Of a DNA stretch of 64,000 bases, positions 56,628 to 64,000 are shown one piece after another. The DNA is from Shouchella clausii (GTDB lineage: Bacteria > Bacillota > Bacilli > Bacillales > Bacillaceae_D). Position 1 is the stretch's first letter. Every line of letters starts with the position of its first letter. The stretch spans positions 2,604,001 through 2,668,000 of the forward strand of contig NZ_CP019985.1 of assembly GCF_002250115.1 (NCBI RefSeq). The letters are read 5' to 3'. The translations under genes and the position numbers were made by a program. The notes below the pieces were generated by a model, which had not been told where the DNA came from, did not search any database, and worked only from the letters and a program-made list of their open reading frames with translations.

Positions 56628-57290
56628 TTAACTGGTTTGTGGCTTCGATTGTTTAAACGGATGGAGCTTTCTTTCAATCCAACCCATTAACATGTCTGCA
56701 ATAATTGCCATAAAGGCAGTAGGAATGGCGCCAGCAAGAATAATCGCCATCCCATCTGTAGCGTTTGTCCCTGTCAAAATGATTTCGCCAAGCCCGCCTG
56801 CACCGACAAAAGCGCCAATAGCAGCAATGCCAATCCCGACGACAAGGGCATTGCGGAGGCCGGCCATAATGACGCTAATGGCCAACGGGAGTTCAACCAT
56901 TCGTAATAGCTGAAAACGTGTCATGCCACTTGCACGCCCAGCCTCAACAAGAGCTTGGTCGACACCTTTCATGCCGACATATGTGTTTTGTGTAATCGGC
57001 AAAATGGAATAAAGAAATAACGTCATGACAGCAGTGTTGGGTCCGAGGCCGAGGACGAGCATAATGACAGCGATCATGCCAAGAGCAGGAATGGTCTGTA
57101 TGATGTTCCCAACAGCCAGAACCCAGCCGCTTAAGCGCCCATATTTGGCAATGAGCACGCCAAGGGGAATCGATACAATCGCAGCAAAAAGGACGCCATA
57201 GGCAGCCATAAGAAAGTGGCGATAAAATTGTGCCGCAATGTAGCCGCTGTTTTGGGAAACGTATGTGATGAATTCCTGGAACGTGTCCAT
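56628..57290 (-). CDS. opuCD: Compatible-solute ABC transporter permease (OpuCD-like)
   Basis: A 220-residue permease with six helices and the binding-protein-dependent transport motif (EAGRASGMTRFQLLRMVELPLAISVIMAGL). It is the fourth gene of an OpuB/OpuC-type importer of glycine betaine, choline or carnitine. Starts one base from the end of the binding-protein gene. Confidence 0.9.
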   Translation of the reverse strand: MDTFQEFITYVSQNSGYIAAQFYRHFLMAAYGVLFAAIVSIPLGVLIAKYGRLSGWVLAVGNIIQTIPALGMIAVIMLVLGLGPNTAVMTLFLYSILPITQNTYVGMKGVDQALVEAGRASGMTRFQLLRMVELPLAISVIMAGLRNALVVGIGIAAIGAFVGAGGLGEIILTGTNATDGMAIILAGAIPTAFMAIIADMLMGWIERKLHPFKQSKPQTS

Positions 57291-58213
57291 TAGTGGCTTT
57301 CCTCCTTGTCCTTAAAGTAATTGTTTTCTTCTAAAAAGGTTTGGGCAACAAGGCGCGGATTTTTCAATTCCACGTCGGCCATATAGTTTAATTGTTGCAT
57401 TTTTTCCGTCGTGATGGTATCAGTTAAGCGTTCTAAAAGCGGCGAAAGCTCTGGATATTGTTCAAGCACATCATTGCGTACAACCGGCGAGGCATCGTAA
57501 GGCGGGAAAAACCGCTGGTCATCTTCAAGCACTTTTAAATTGTACTCCTGAATACGCCCATCCGAAGAGTAAGCCAATACAACATCCATATGCCCGCTAG
57601 CGTTGGCTTCATATACGAGGCCGACATTCATCGGAAACACGTTGCCAAAAGCAAAATAGCTTTCTTGAAAACCTTGGTAGCCATCGCCTTTGCGATTCAC
57701 CCACGAATTATCGACGCCAAAACGGAGTTCCGGTGCAAAAGCTTCCAAGTCTGAAATCGTTTCAATTCCATGCTCATCCGCAAATGCTTCGGTAACAGAA
57801 AGGGCGTACGTATTTTCAAAACCATACGAATCAAACCAAGTTTGGTCAAAGCGCTCGGAAAATTCTCGTTTCACGATGTCCATTGCTTCGTCTCGGTCGG
57901 TAACAGGTTCCATGCCAAGTGCCGCAGACAAGTCTGTACCTGTATAGCGAGCAGCTGTAATGTCCAAGTCACCTTGTACAAGCGCTTGATGCTGGACGAC
58001 AGAAGAGCCTAGTTTCGTAATTAACTCGGTCTGCAAATCCGTTTCTTCTTCGATCAATAGGGCGACGATTTGCCCTAAAATTTCTGATTCGCTAGTCACC
58101 ATTGTGCCAATCCGGATTGTTTGCTGGGAAGGGCCAGTTAGCCCTGGCAAAGAACACCCAGTTAATAAAAGTCCCGAAAGGCAAAAAGCAATAATTGTTT
58201 TTGGTGGCTTCAC
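57290..58213 (-). CDS. opuCC: Compatible-solute binding lipoprotein (OpuCC-like)
   Basis: A 307-residue secreted lipoprotein of the OpuAC/ProX type. Signal peptide ends in LLTGCS (Cys20). The fold motifs TIRIGTMVTSESEILGQIVALLIEEE and FRFGVDNSWV-like region agree with QAT-family binding proteins. Aromatic cage residues cannot be assigned without alignment, so whether it prefers betaine, choline or carnitine is open. Confidence 0.9.
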   Translation of the reverse strand: MKPPKTIIAFCLSGLLLTGCSLPGLTGPSQQTIRIGTMVTSESEILGQIVALLIEEETDLQTELITKLGSSVVQHQALVQGDLDITAARYTGTDLSAALGMEPVTDRDEAMDIVKREFSERFDQTWFDSYGFENTYALSVTEAFADEHGIETISDLEAFAPELRFGVDNSWVNRKGDGYQGFQESYFAFGNVFPMNVGLVYEANASGHMDVVLAYSSDGRIQEYNLKVLEDDQRFFPPYDASPVVRNDVLEQYPELSPLLERLTDTITTEKMQQLNYMADVELKNPRLVAQTFLEENNYFKDKEESH

Positions 58214-58231
58214 AGTGATTCTCCTCCCCCC

Positions 58232-58873
58232 TTAAGATGTTTGGGATTGTTTATAGCCTTTTGGCGTTAAAGCACGCTCTAATAACAGCAGTAAGCGGTC
58301 GGCAAGCAGCGCCAAAATCGTGGCAGGTAAAGTTCCGGCTATGATAAGCGCTGGTTGGAACAAGTTGAGGCCGTCAAAAATGAAATCCCCTAGCCCACCG
58401 CCACCGACAAATGCCGCTAATGTAGCCCAGCCGATTAAATAGACGGTTGCTAAACGGATGCCAGCCATAATGACTGGCAATGCAAGGGGAATTTCGATTT
58501 TAAAAATTGATTCGATATTGTTCATACCCATGCCTTTGCCTGCTTCCAACACGCTTGGATTGACGCCTTTAACACCTGTGTAGGTGTTTCGTAAAATCGG
58601 CAATACGGAGTAAAAAAACAAAGCAATAATGGCAGGCACTTTGCCTGCTCCAAAAATGGGAATAAAAAAGGCTAATATGGCGAGGCTCGGGACCGTCTGC
58701 AAAATGCCGATAACAGATATAAGCCGGTCTGCCACACGAGGAACACGTGTAAGGGCAATTCCTAAAGGCACAGAGACAAGAACACCTAAGAGAATCGCCG
58801 TAAACGAAATAAACAGATGTTCCCCTGTCTTAAAAAGCAAGTCATGGCCGTATTCTGAAAAAAACGCGATCAT
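58232..58873 (-). CDS. opuCB: Compatible-solute ABC transporter permease (OpuCB-like)
   Basis: A 213-residue permease, about five to six helices, with EAGKGMGMNNIESIFKIEIPLALPVIMAGIRLATV as the EAA motif. Second gene of the operon. The order ATPase-permease-binding protein-permease is that of opuB and opuC in B. subtilis. Confidence 0.9.
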   Translation of the reverse strand: MIAFFSEYGHDLLFKTGEHLFISFTAILLGVLVSVPLGIALTRVPRVADRLISVIGILQTVPSLAILAFFIPIFGAGKVPAIIALFFYSVLPILRNTYTGVKGVNPSVLEAGKGMGMNNIESIFKIEIPLALPVIMAGIRLATVYLIGWATLAAFVGGGGLGDFIFDGLNLFQPALIIAGTLPATILALLADRLLLLLERALTPKGYKQSQTS

Positions 58874-58947
58874 CGTTTATCCTCCTTCTTGAGTTGCTTT
58901 TAAAAACGCTGTCCGACACATTGGCAGAACACACAAGCACAATCGAC

Positions 58948-60096
58948 TCACGTTTCTGTTTGCTCCTCAAAGTCCATTCCATCGCCCCAAATCGTGTCAT
59001 AGACAATATCAGCTAAACTGGTCCGTGTCACAATGCCTGCAACTTGGTGCTGGTCATTGACAACGGGCACATATTTGGCACCGCGCCGCAGCATTTTATG
59101 GATCGTATCACGCAAAAGGCTGTGCTCTTGAACAGTAAAAACATCTGTTTCCATTGCTTCTTTGACAGTCAATGCTTTTTTATAAAAGGAATCGATCATT
59201 TCGACGTCAATGTAGCCGGTTAAGACGTTATCCTGGTTGACAGCAAGGAGTGAGTCGACACGCTTATCGCGCATGAGGGAGATGGCGTTGCGCAGTGTTT
59301 CATTTTCATCGACGGTAACGGCGTGTTTGTTCATAACTTGTTCAACAGTGGTTACATCAGCCCGTCCTTGAATGAGGCGGTCTTTGCCGATAAAATCTTC
59401 GACAAAGGCATTGGCAGGGGAGCGCATAATCTCATCAGGAGTTCCGGTTTGGACGATTTTTCCGTCTTTCATAATGACAATCCGGTCTGCTAGCTTTAAT
59501 GCTTCGTCCATGTCGTGTGTAACAAAAACAATCGTTTTGTCGAGGTCTTTTTGTAATTTTTTGAATTCCTCTTGTAAAGAGTCTCTCGTAATCGGATCGA
59601 GTGCGCCAAAAGGTTCGTCCATTAAAATCAGTGGTGGATCAGCTGCAAGTGCCCGCAACACACCAATGCGCTGCTGCTGCCCGCCACTTAGTTCGTGTGG
59701 GTATTTGTCTAAATATGCCTCTGGCAAATTGACTAGTTTAATCAGTGCTTTTGCCCGCTCGTCTTTTTTCGATTTCGGCCACTTTAAAAGCGTTCCAACA
59801 AGAACAATGTTCTCTTTAACAGTCATATGGGGCATTAACCCGATTTGCTGGATGACATAGCCTATTGATCGACGCAATTCGACTGGATCTTGTTTCCGTA
59901 TGTCTTTGCCGTTAACAATAATTTGCCCTTCTGTCGCTTCGTGGAGACGATTCACCATTTTCATTGTTGTTGTCTTCCCGCAACCACTTGGGCCAATAAA
60001 ACAAACGAATTCGCCTTTATTTATTTTTAAATTTAAATTGTCTACAGCTGGCCTGCCGGCACCATAACGCTTTGTGACATTTTTAAATTCCAACAA
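58948..60096 (-). CDS. opuCA: Compatible-solute ABC transporter ATPase with CBS domains (OpuCA-like)
   Basis: A 382-residue ABC ATPase with Walker A GPSGCGKTTT, signature LSGGQQQRIGVLRAL, Walker B ILMDEPFGALDP and two C-terminal CBS domains (from about residue 255; DENETLRNAISLMRDKRVDSLLAV, VQEHSLLRDTIHKMLRRGAKYVPVV). CBS domains gate such importers by ionic strength or c-di-AMP. The TTG at 60096 is preferred: GGAGGTGGG lies eight bases upstream and the N-terminus matches OpuCA; a reading from 60222 is too long. Confidence 0.93.
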   Translation of the reverse strand: MLEFKNVTKRYGAGRPAVDNLNLKINKGEFVCFIGPSGCGKTTTMKMVNRLHEATEGQIIVNGKDIRKQDPVELRRSIGYVIQQIGLMPHMTVKENIVLVGTLLKWPKSKKDERAKALIKLVNLPEAYLDKYPHELSGGQQQRIGVLRALAADPPLILMDEPFGALDPITRDSLQEEFKKLQKDLDKTIVFVTHDMDEALKLADRIVIMKDGKIVQTGTPDEIMRSPANAFVEDFIGKDRLIQGRADVTTVEQVMNKHAVTVDENETLRNAISLMRDKRVDSLLAVNQDNVLTGYIDVEMIDSFYKKALTVKEAMETDVFTVQEHSLLRDTIHKMLRRGAKYVPVVNDQHQVAGIVTRTSLADIVYDTIWGDGMDFEEQTET

Positions 60097-60137
60097 AACG
60101 CCCACCTCCATGTCGAATAATGTAAATTTACCAAATA

Positions 60138-60166
60138 AGTATAAGTAAAAACAAGTCGATTCGTAA
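60138..60166 (-). promoter_or_regulatory. Promoter of the opuC-type operon
   Basis: On the minus strand TTACGA (60166-60161), 17 bp, TATACT (60143-60138), about 40 bases before the ATPase start. Confidence 0.5.
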
Positions 60167-60332
60167 AGTCTTATAAACGTTAAAAAATATATGCAATATA
60201 TACTGCACAAAATTCGCGGCATGTTTTCCTTCCATTTGCTTTGTTTTTCTCCCGAATTCTACCCATTATGGTTTCTAGTCGTTTACAGTGAGAGGCAAAC
60301 ACGGTATGTACAGCAGTAAGCCGAAAAAATAA

Positions 60333-60361
60333 TTGTATCCTTTCCCATTTCAGCGTATAGT
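60333..60361 (+). promoter_or_regulatory. Promoter of the DUF4870 gene
   Basis: TTGTAT (60333-60338), 17 bp, TATAGT (60356-60361), just upstream of the gene. The 292-base divergent gap holds this and the opu promoter only. Confidence 0.7.
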
Positions 60362-60388
60362 AAAGGTAAGGATAAGGAGAGATGACAA

Positions 60389-60745
60389 ATGGCCAATGAA
60401 ATTATTGATTACCGCGAATATGAACCAGACGGAAGCGAGCGTATGTTGGCGATGTTGCTATATGTATTGAGCTTTCCTGCGCCTATCCTTGCGCCACTTA
60501 TTATCTGGCTCGTTAAAAGAGATGATTCAGACTTTATTGATTACCATGGCAAGGAATACTTTAACTTTTTGATTTCTTTTTTCATTTACGGAATAGTTGC
60601 AAGTGTGACTATAATTGTCTTAATCGGCTTCTTGCTTACACCGCTTGTCGGCCTGCTTGCTATTATTCTTACCATTTTGGCTGCAATTAAAGCATACCAA
60701 GGAGAGGAATACCGCATTCCCCTTACAATTAAATTTTTACGTTAA
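60389..60745 (+). CDS. DUF4870 small membrane protein
   Basis: A 118-residue membrane protein of the DUF4870 (Tic20-like) family: about three helices, with the conserved FIDYHGKEYFNFLISF in the middle and EYRIPLTIKFLR at the end. Function unknown. AAGGAGAG precedes the ATG. Monocistronic, followed by a duplicated terminator. Confidence 0.85.
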   Translation: MANEIIDYREYEPDGSERMLAMLLYVLSFPAPILAPLIIWLVKRDDSDFIDYHGKEYFNFLISFFIYGIVASVTIIVLIGFLLTPLVGLLAIILTILAAIKAYQGEEYRIPLTIKFLR

Positions 60746-60748
60746 GCA

Positions 60749-60775
60749 AAGGCACCCCATCATGAGGGATGCCTT
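60749..60775. terminator. DUF4870 gene terminator hairpin, left copy
   Basis: AAGGCACCCC and GGGATGCCTT with one A-C mismatch; the duplicate of 60930-60956. On the minus strand it is followed by TTTGC, so it could still serve the M20 gene. Confidence 0.6.
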
Positions 60776-60776
60776 A

Positions 60777-60929
60777 AGGTTGTCGACAAAGTCGATAACT
60801 GAGATCAGACTGATAGAAAACGCTTGTCAGACGAGGAGTGCAGGCGAGGGAAGATGCGAATAGAACGTGGGTTCATGAGCATATGACTGAGGCAAACGAC
60901 GACGTATGCGAGCGTTTGCCTACAGTCTG
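60777..60929 (+). repeat. Terminator-associated 153-bp repeat, copy C
   Basis: A 153-bp element from AGGTTGTCGAC to CAGTCTG (60923-60929), nearly identical to copies A and B, with the same inverted ends. Flanked by a 26-bp direct duplication of the local terminator hairpin with two differences. Confidence 0.85.
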
Positions 60930-60958
60930 GAGGCATCCCATAATGAGGGATGCCTTTT
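60930..60958. terminator. DUF4870 gene terminator hairpin, right copy
   Basis: AGGCATCCC and GGGATGCCT form a perfect stem, followed by TTTT, ending four bases from the M20 stop codon region. Confidence 0.75.
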
Positions 60959-60961
60959 CTA

Positions 60962-62311
60962 TTATTTCTGTCCGACAGCATGGATAACATGGGCTGTACA
61001 GCGAATGCCGTTTAAAAAGTGGCGAATAGCGAGATTTTCATTTGGCGAGTGGTTGCGTTGGTCAAAGTTTGCATAAGGGACGAGAAGAGATGGTGCTTGA
61101 AGGAGCTTTGTCCATACATAGTCTGGAAGCGAGCCGCCAAGGCTTGGTTGGATAAGGGGATCCTCATTAAAACAAGCAGAAATGCCTTCTAGCGCTTTTT
61201 GGACGATCGCTGTCTCAATCGGTGTACGGGAAGGCTCCATTGCCCCTAAAAACGTCAACTTGGCATCAGGTCGCCGTGCTTTCACATGGGCAGTCACCTT
61301 TTCAAAAATGTCTTTAGGGTCCTGGTCAACAACAAGGCGCGCGTCGATTTTTACGCTGGCTTTGCTAGGAATAATCGTCTTAATGCCATCCTCTAAATAG
61401 CCGCTTTTTAGCCCGCATATATTAAAAGTTGGTTCTAGCGCTAGTTTTCGGTAATAGCTTTTTCCGTCAATATCCAAATGGGGATAGCCGATTTTTTGGG
61501 CGACTGAGTCTTTTTCAAAAGGGAGTGTGGCCAACAGCTGTTCTTCTTCAGCGCTGGCAGGGCGAATATTGTCGTAAAAGCCTTCGATTAAGACGCGCCC
61601 GTCTGTGCTGCGCATTGTCTGAAGCAGCTCCATAAGGTCCCAAGCTGGATTTGGGACAATGTTGCCTGTATTGCCAGAATGGTTGTCGAAATCGGCGTTT
61701 TGCAGTTCAATTTCAAAAGAAAGGATGCCGCGGACGCCAAGGAGAACAAGGGGAGAGCCGCTATCATGAGAAGGCCCATCAGCTGTGCAAACGAGATCAG
61801 CTTGCAGCAATTCTTTGTTGCTTTGAACAAAGTCTGGCAAATGGATGCTGCCCATTTCTTCTTCCCCTTCAATAACGATTTTAATGTTGACGGGTAAAGC
61901 GCCAAATGCTTCTTGATACGTTTTTATGCCAAGAAGTTGGGCAACGATTTGCCCTTTGTTGTCGCCTGCGCCCCGTGCAAAGATACGCCCGTCCCGGACC
62001 GTTGGCTCAAATGGAGGCGTCTCCCACTCGCTTAATGGGTCAGGAGGCTGTACATCGTAATGTCCATAAATTAACAAAGTTGGCGCGTGTTTGTCTGTGA
62101 GAAGTTCACCGTATAGAATAGGATGGCCCTCTGTTTCAAACAGTTCAGTCCGGGCACCGACTTCCTCCATTAGCGCTCGCATTAACGCTGCGCATTCGCG
62201 CATTCCTTTGTTTTGAGTGCTAATGCTTTCTTGGCGCAACAGTTTAAACAACGTAGCCAATGAATCGTCTGTTTGCTTGGCGACAATGTCGTCAATTGCT
62301 GGAATGCTCAG
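60962..62311 (-). CDS. M20 family metallopeptidase (dipeptidase)
   Basis: About 449 residues if begun at CTG 62311. Zinc-binding motifs YGHYDVQPPDP, ARGAGDNKGQ and EGEEEMGS, and a dimerisation domain in the middle, define an M20 peptidase of the carboxypeptidase/dipeptidase group. The only good ribosome-binding site, AGGAGG (62325-62320), is followed in frame by ATT (62314) and CTG (62311), but no ATG, GTG or TTG until TTG 62260, which has no site. The true start may thus be non-canonical. A stop TAG at 62324-62326 closes the frame upstream. Confidence 0.9.
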   Translation of the reverse strand: MSIPAIDDIVAKQTDDSLATLFKLLRQESISTQNKGMRECAALMRALMEEVGARTELFETEGHPILYGELLTDKHAPTLLIYGHYDVQPPDPLSEWETPPFEPTVRDGRIFARGAGDNKGQIVAQLLGIKTYQEAFGALPVNIKIVIEGEEEMGSIHLPDFVQSNKELLQADLVCTADGPSHDSGSPLVLLGVRGILSFEIELQNADFDNHSGNTGNIVPNPAWDLMELLQTMRSTDGRVLIEGFYDNIRPASAEEEQLLATLPFEKDSVAQKIGYPHLDIDGKSYYRKLALEPTFNICGLKSGYLEDGIKTIIPSKASVKIDARLVVDQDPKDIFEKVTAHVKARRPDAKLTFLGAMEPSRTPIETAIVQKALEGISACFNEDPLIQPSLGGSLPDYVWTKLLQAPSLLVPYANFDQRNHSPNENLAIRHFLNGIRCTAHVIHAVGQK

Positions 62312-62431
62312 AATAAATTCCTCCTAGTCTTAGGCGAAAGCAAAAAGGCTAGCGCCATCGTGTTTTTTAAATCGTAACACGGCCTACTGAAAAAGGGAAT
62401 TGAATGAGGGCAGGCTGCAACTGGTGGTAAC

Positions 62432-62464
62432 AAAAAAGCTTCCGCAAAATGCGGAAGCTTTTTT
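62432..62464. terminator. Terminator after clpP
   Basis: AAAAAAGCTTCCGC and GCGGAAGCTTTTTT form a perfect 14-bp stem around AAAAT, usable on both strands. Confidence 0.9.
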
Positions 62465-62467
62465 ATG

Positions 62468-63055
62468 TTATTTCGTTGGTGTGTCAATCACTTTGTCGAT
62501 TAAGCCGTATTCTTTTGCTTGTTCGGCTGACATGAAGTTATCACGGTCAGTGTCTCTTGCAATTCGTTCGTACGGTTGACCAGAACGTTCTGCCATAATT
62601 TGATTGAGTTTTTCGCGCATTTGAATGATGCGGCGGGCATGGATTTCCATGTCTGCAGCTTGGCCTTGCATGCCGCCAAGTGGTTGGTGGATCATCACTT
62701 CGCTATTTGGCAATGCCATCCGCTTGCCTTTCGCCCCAGCAGTGAGCAAAAATGCGCCCATGGAAGCAGCCATGCCGATGCAAATCGTTGATACATCTGG
62801 TTTAATGAATTGCATCGTGTCATAGATCGCCATTCCAGCAGTAATCGAGCCGCCAGGAGAGTTAATGTATAAGGAAATATCTTTTTCAGGGTCTTCTGCT
62901 TGCAAAAACAACATTTGTGCAACGATCGAGTTGGCGACATTGTCGTCAATCCCGCTCCCTAGCATAATAATGCGGTCTTTCAATAAACGGGAGTAAATAT
63001 CATATGCACGCTCGCCACGGTTTGTTTGTTCAATTACTGTAGGTATTAAATTCAT
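62468..63055 (-). CDS. clpP: ATP-dependent Clp protease proteolytic subunit
   Basis: A 195-residue ClpP. The catalytic Ser is in [11 protein letters not shown], His in VMIHQPLGG and Asp in [15 protein letters not shown]. ClpP forms the double-ring protease with ClpC, ClpX or ClpE. AGGAGGAAGAG precedes the ATG on the minus strand. A CtsR operator overlaps its promoter. Confidence 0.98.
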   Translation of the reverse strand: MNLIPTVIEQTNRGERAYDIYSRLLKDRIIMLGSGIDDNVANSIVAQMLFLQAEDPEKDISLYINSPGGSITAGMAIYDTMQFIKPDVSTICIGMAASMGAFLLTAGAKGKRMALPNSEVMIHQPLGGMQGQAADMEIHARRIIQMREKLNQIMAERSGQPYERIARDTDRDNFMSAEQAKEYGLIDKVIDTPTK

Positions 63056-63112
63056 CGCTCTTCCTCCTCATGTCATATTGACTAAAATCCTTGAAATTGT
63101 TGCTCTGTAATC

Positions 63113-63141
63113 ATCATACTGCAAAGGTCAATAAAGGTCAA
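63113..63141 (-). promoter_or_regulatory. clpP SigA promoter
   Basis: On the minus strand TTGACC (63141-63136), 17 bp, TATGAT (63118-63113), about 60 bases before the start codon. Confidence 0.8.
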
Positions 63142-63142
63142 A
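63126..63142 (+). promoter_or_regulatory. CtsR operator at clpP
   Basis: The direct heptad repeat GGTCAAT-AAA-GGTCAAA matches the CtsR consensus and overlaps the -35 box and spacer, so CtsR would block polymerase until heat or protein stress. Confidence 0.88.
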
Positions 63143-63348
63143 TAAGTTGCTTCTTTTTTCAAAAGTATGTACGGAAACAACAAAAAAGCAGTTTCATCCA
63201 TGTACTATTCCTTGTGATGACCAAAAAGCCCTTCTTTCATGATAGACTAAATTATAAAGATGTAAACCTCTATGTTTTACGCCGTTCACAACGTTGCTTT
63301 TTATTTTTTTAAAGGAACAAAAGAGCTAGGCAACTGCTGAAATTAAAA

Positions 63349-63362
63349 AGAAAGCGTTTACA
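63349..63362 (+). promoter_or_regulatory. Catabolite responsive element (cre) upstream of sigL
   Basis: AGAAAGCGTTTACA matches TGWAANCGNTNWCA at every position but the first, and overlaps the putative -35 of sigL. CcpA binding there would repress. B. subtilis sigL is also CcpA controlled. Confidence 0.75.
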
Positions 63363-63386
63363 TAAACAAGCCATTTGGTTTATGCT
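63357..63386 (+). promoter_or_regulatory. Candidate sigL promoter
   Basis: TTTACA (63357-63362), 18 bp, TATGCT (63381-63386). The cre site overlaps its -35. Nothing else is seen in the 424-base gap apart from the clpP signals. Confidence 0.5.
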
Positions 63387-63479
63387 ATGACATGTAGAGG
63401 AAAAAGAGCATTTAAATTCGCCTAAGCGGTATGTAAAATCAATGTAAGGAAGTTCGAAGTTCGAGGAGGGGTTGAATAG

Positions 63480-64000
63480 ATGGAGATTGGCTTACTGCAA
63501 CGTCAGACAACTAGTTTAGTGATGACCCAAGAGTTAAGGCAAGCGCTCCACTTGCTACAATATTCGTCTGTGGATGTCATTGCCTATTTGCGGGAACAAG
63601 CGCTAGAAAATCCTCTACTCGAATTACATGAACGATCAACTCTTTCCCGTGAACGGGAACTGGATGGCACAAGGCCGATCAGGCAAACGGTGTCAAGTGA
63701 CGACAAACAGGCAGCGTTGCAAAATGTTCCACAAAGAGGGCGGACGCTTGCTGATGAGTTGCACGAACAGCTGATTGAATCGCCGACGCTGAGCGAAAAC
63801 GATAAATGCGAGCTTACTTATTTGATTGGCAATTTACGGGAAGATGGCTATCTAGGAGAAGAGCTGCCTCAGCTTTGCGCAGACCGGAAAATCGCTGAAT
63901 CGGAAGGGGAAAGGTTGCTCGCCATATTGCAAAGTTTTGAGCCTGCAGGCGTAGGGGCCCGTTCCCTTGGGGAATGCTTGGCCTTACAACTTAAACGAAT
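63480..64000 (+). CDS. sigL: RNA polymerase sigma-54 factor SigL/RpoN (partial, runs off the window)
   Basis: The first 173 codons of a sigma-54 factor. The N-terminal activator-interacting region is clear (MEIGLLQRQTTSLVMTQEL, then RQALHLLQYSSVDVIAYL and EQALENPLLELHE), followed by the start of the core-binding domain (LADELHEQLIESPTLSENDK, LREDGYLGEEL, LQSFEPAGVGARSLGECLALQL). GAGGAGGGG precedes the ATG. The C-terminal DNA-binding RpoN box lies outside the window. In B. subtilis SigL serves arginine, levanase and acetoin genes. Confidence 0.96.
   Translation, partial: MEIGLLQRQTTSLVMTQELRQALHLLQYSSVDVIAYLREQALENPLLELHERSTLSRERELDGTRPIRQTVSSDDKQAALQNVPQRGRTLADELHEQLIESPTLSENDKCELTYLIGNLREDGYLGEELPQLCADRKIAESEGERLLAILQSFEPAGVGARSLGECLALQLKR

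Noticed and set aside
63091-63312. ORF of 73 codons between clpP and sigL
   Set aside because: It overlaps the clpP promoter and CtsR operator, has no ribosome-binding site and resembles no protein.

Overview
The window is chromosomal DNA from a low-to-moderate GC Firmicute of the family Bacillaceae. Gene order follows the Bacillus subtilis degS-to-sigL arm closely: degSU, comF, late flagellar genes, secA-prfB, ftsEX, ctpB-minJ, uvrBA, yvlBCD, hprK-lgt-yvoD-ppaX-yvoF, hisZGDBHAFI, yvcD-trxB-yvcI-rapZ-glmR-whiA-crh, clpP and sigL. The departures from that order and the CYP152 P450 suggest an alkaliphilic relative of the Bacillus (Shouchella/Alkalihalobacillus) clausii type. That placement is inference from layout and protein resemblance; no database was searched.

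Layout. 1-6000: IMPACT-family YvyE (minus), DegS/DegU two-component system, DegV, ComFA and ComFC (no comFB). 6000-13600: flagellar block yvyF-flgM-flgN-flgK-flgL-fliW-csrA-flaG-fliD-fliS-fliT; the flagellin gene hag, which sits between csrA and flaG in B. subtilis, is absent here. 13600-20600: a lipoprotein (minus), cold-shock protein, ribosome hibernation factor, secA, prfB with its programmed +1 frameshift, and a YitT protein. 20600-26850: ftsE-ftsX, a coiled-coil M23 peptidase that is a good candidate FtsEX-controlled cell-wall hydrolase, ctpB and minJ. 26900-28530: a DMT-family transporter under an FMN riboswitch (candidate riboflavin transporter) and an SOS-type uvrB promoter with a long structured, terminator-bearing leader. 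28530-39260: uvrBA, the yvlBCD stress operon behind a SigW-type promoter, hprK, lgt, yvoD, ppaX and yvoF. 39500-46030: an eight-gene histidine operon lacking hisC. 46000-50250: accessory cargo (GNAT, AraC regulator/DMT exporter pair, CYP152 peroxygenase). 50400-56450: yvcD to crh. 56570-60100: a minus-strand OpuC-type compatible-solute ABC operon. 60380-64000: a DUF4870 protein, an M20 peptidase whose start may be non-canonical, CtsR-controlled clpP, and the start of sigL behind a cre site.

The most unusual feature is a roughly 153-bp non-coding repeat present in three close copies (35125-35278, 39293-39445 inverted, 60777-60929) and one decayed copy (about 26737-26821). At each of the three good copies it is bracketed by two copies of the local Rho-independent terminator hairpin (24 to 29 bp, different at each locus). 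This looks like a small non-autonomous mobile element that targets terminator hairpins and duplicates the whole hairpin on insertion. Other highlights are the FMN-riboswitch transporter, the uvrB leader (three-helix fold plus terminator, then a hairpin that would bring a distant ribosome-binding site next to the start codon), and the FtsEX-linked M23 hydrolase.

No rRNA, tRNA, CRISPR array, prophage or complete insertion sequence was seen.
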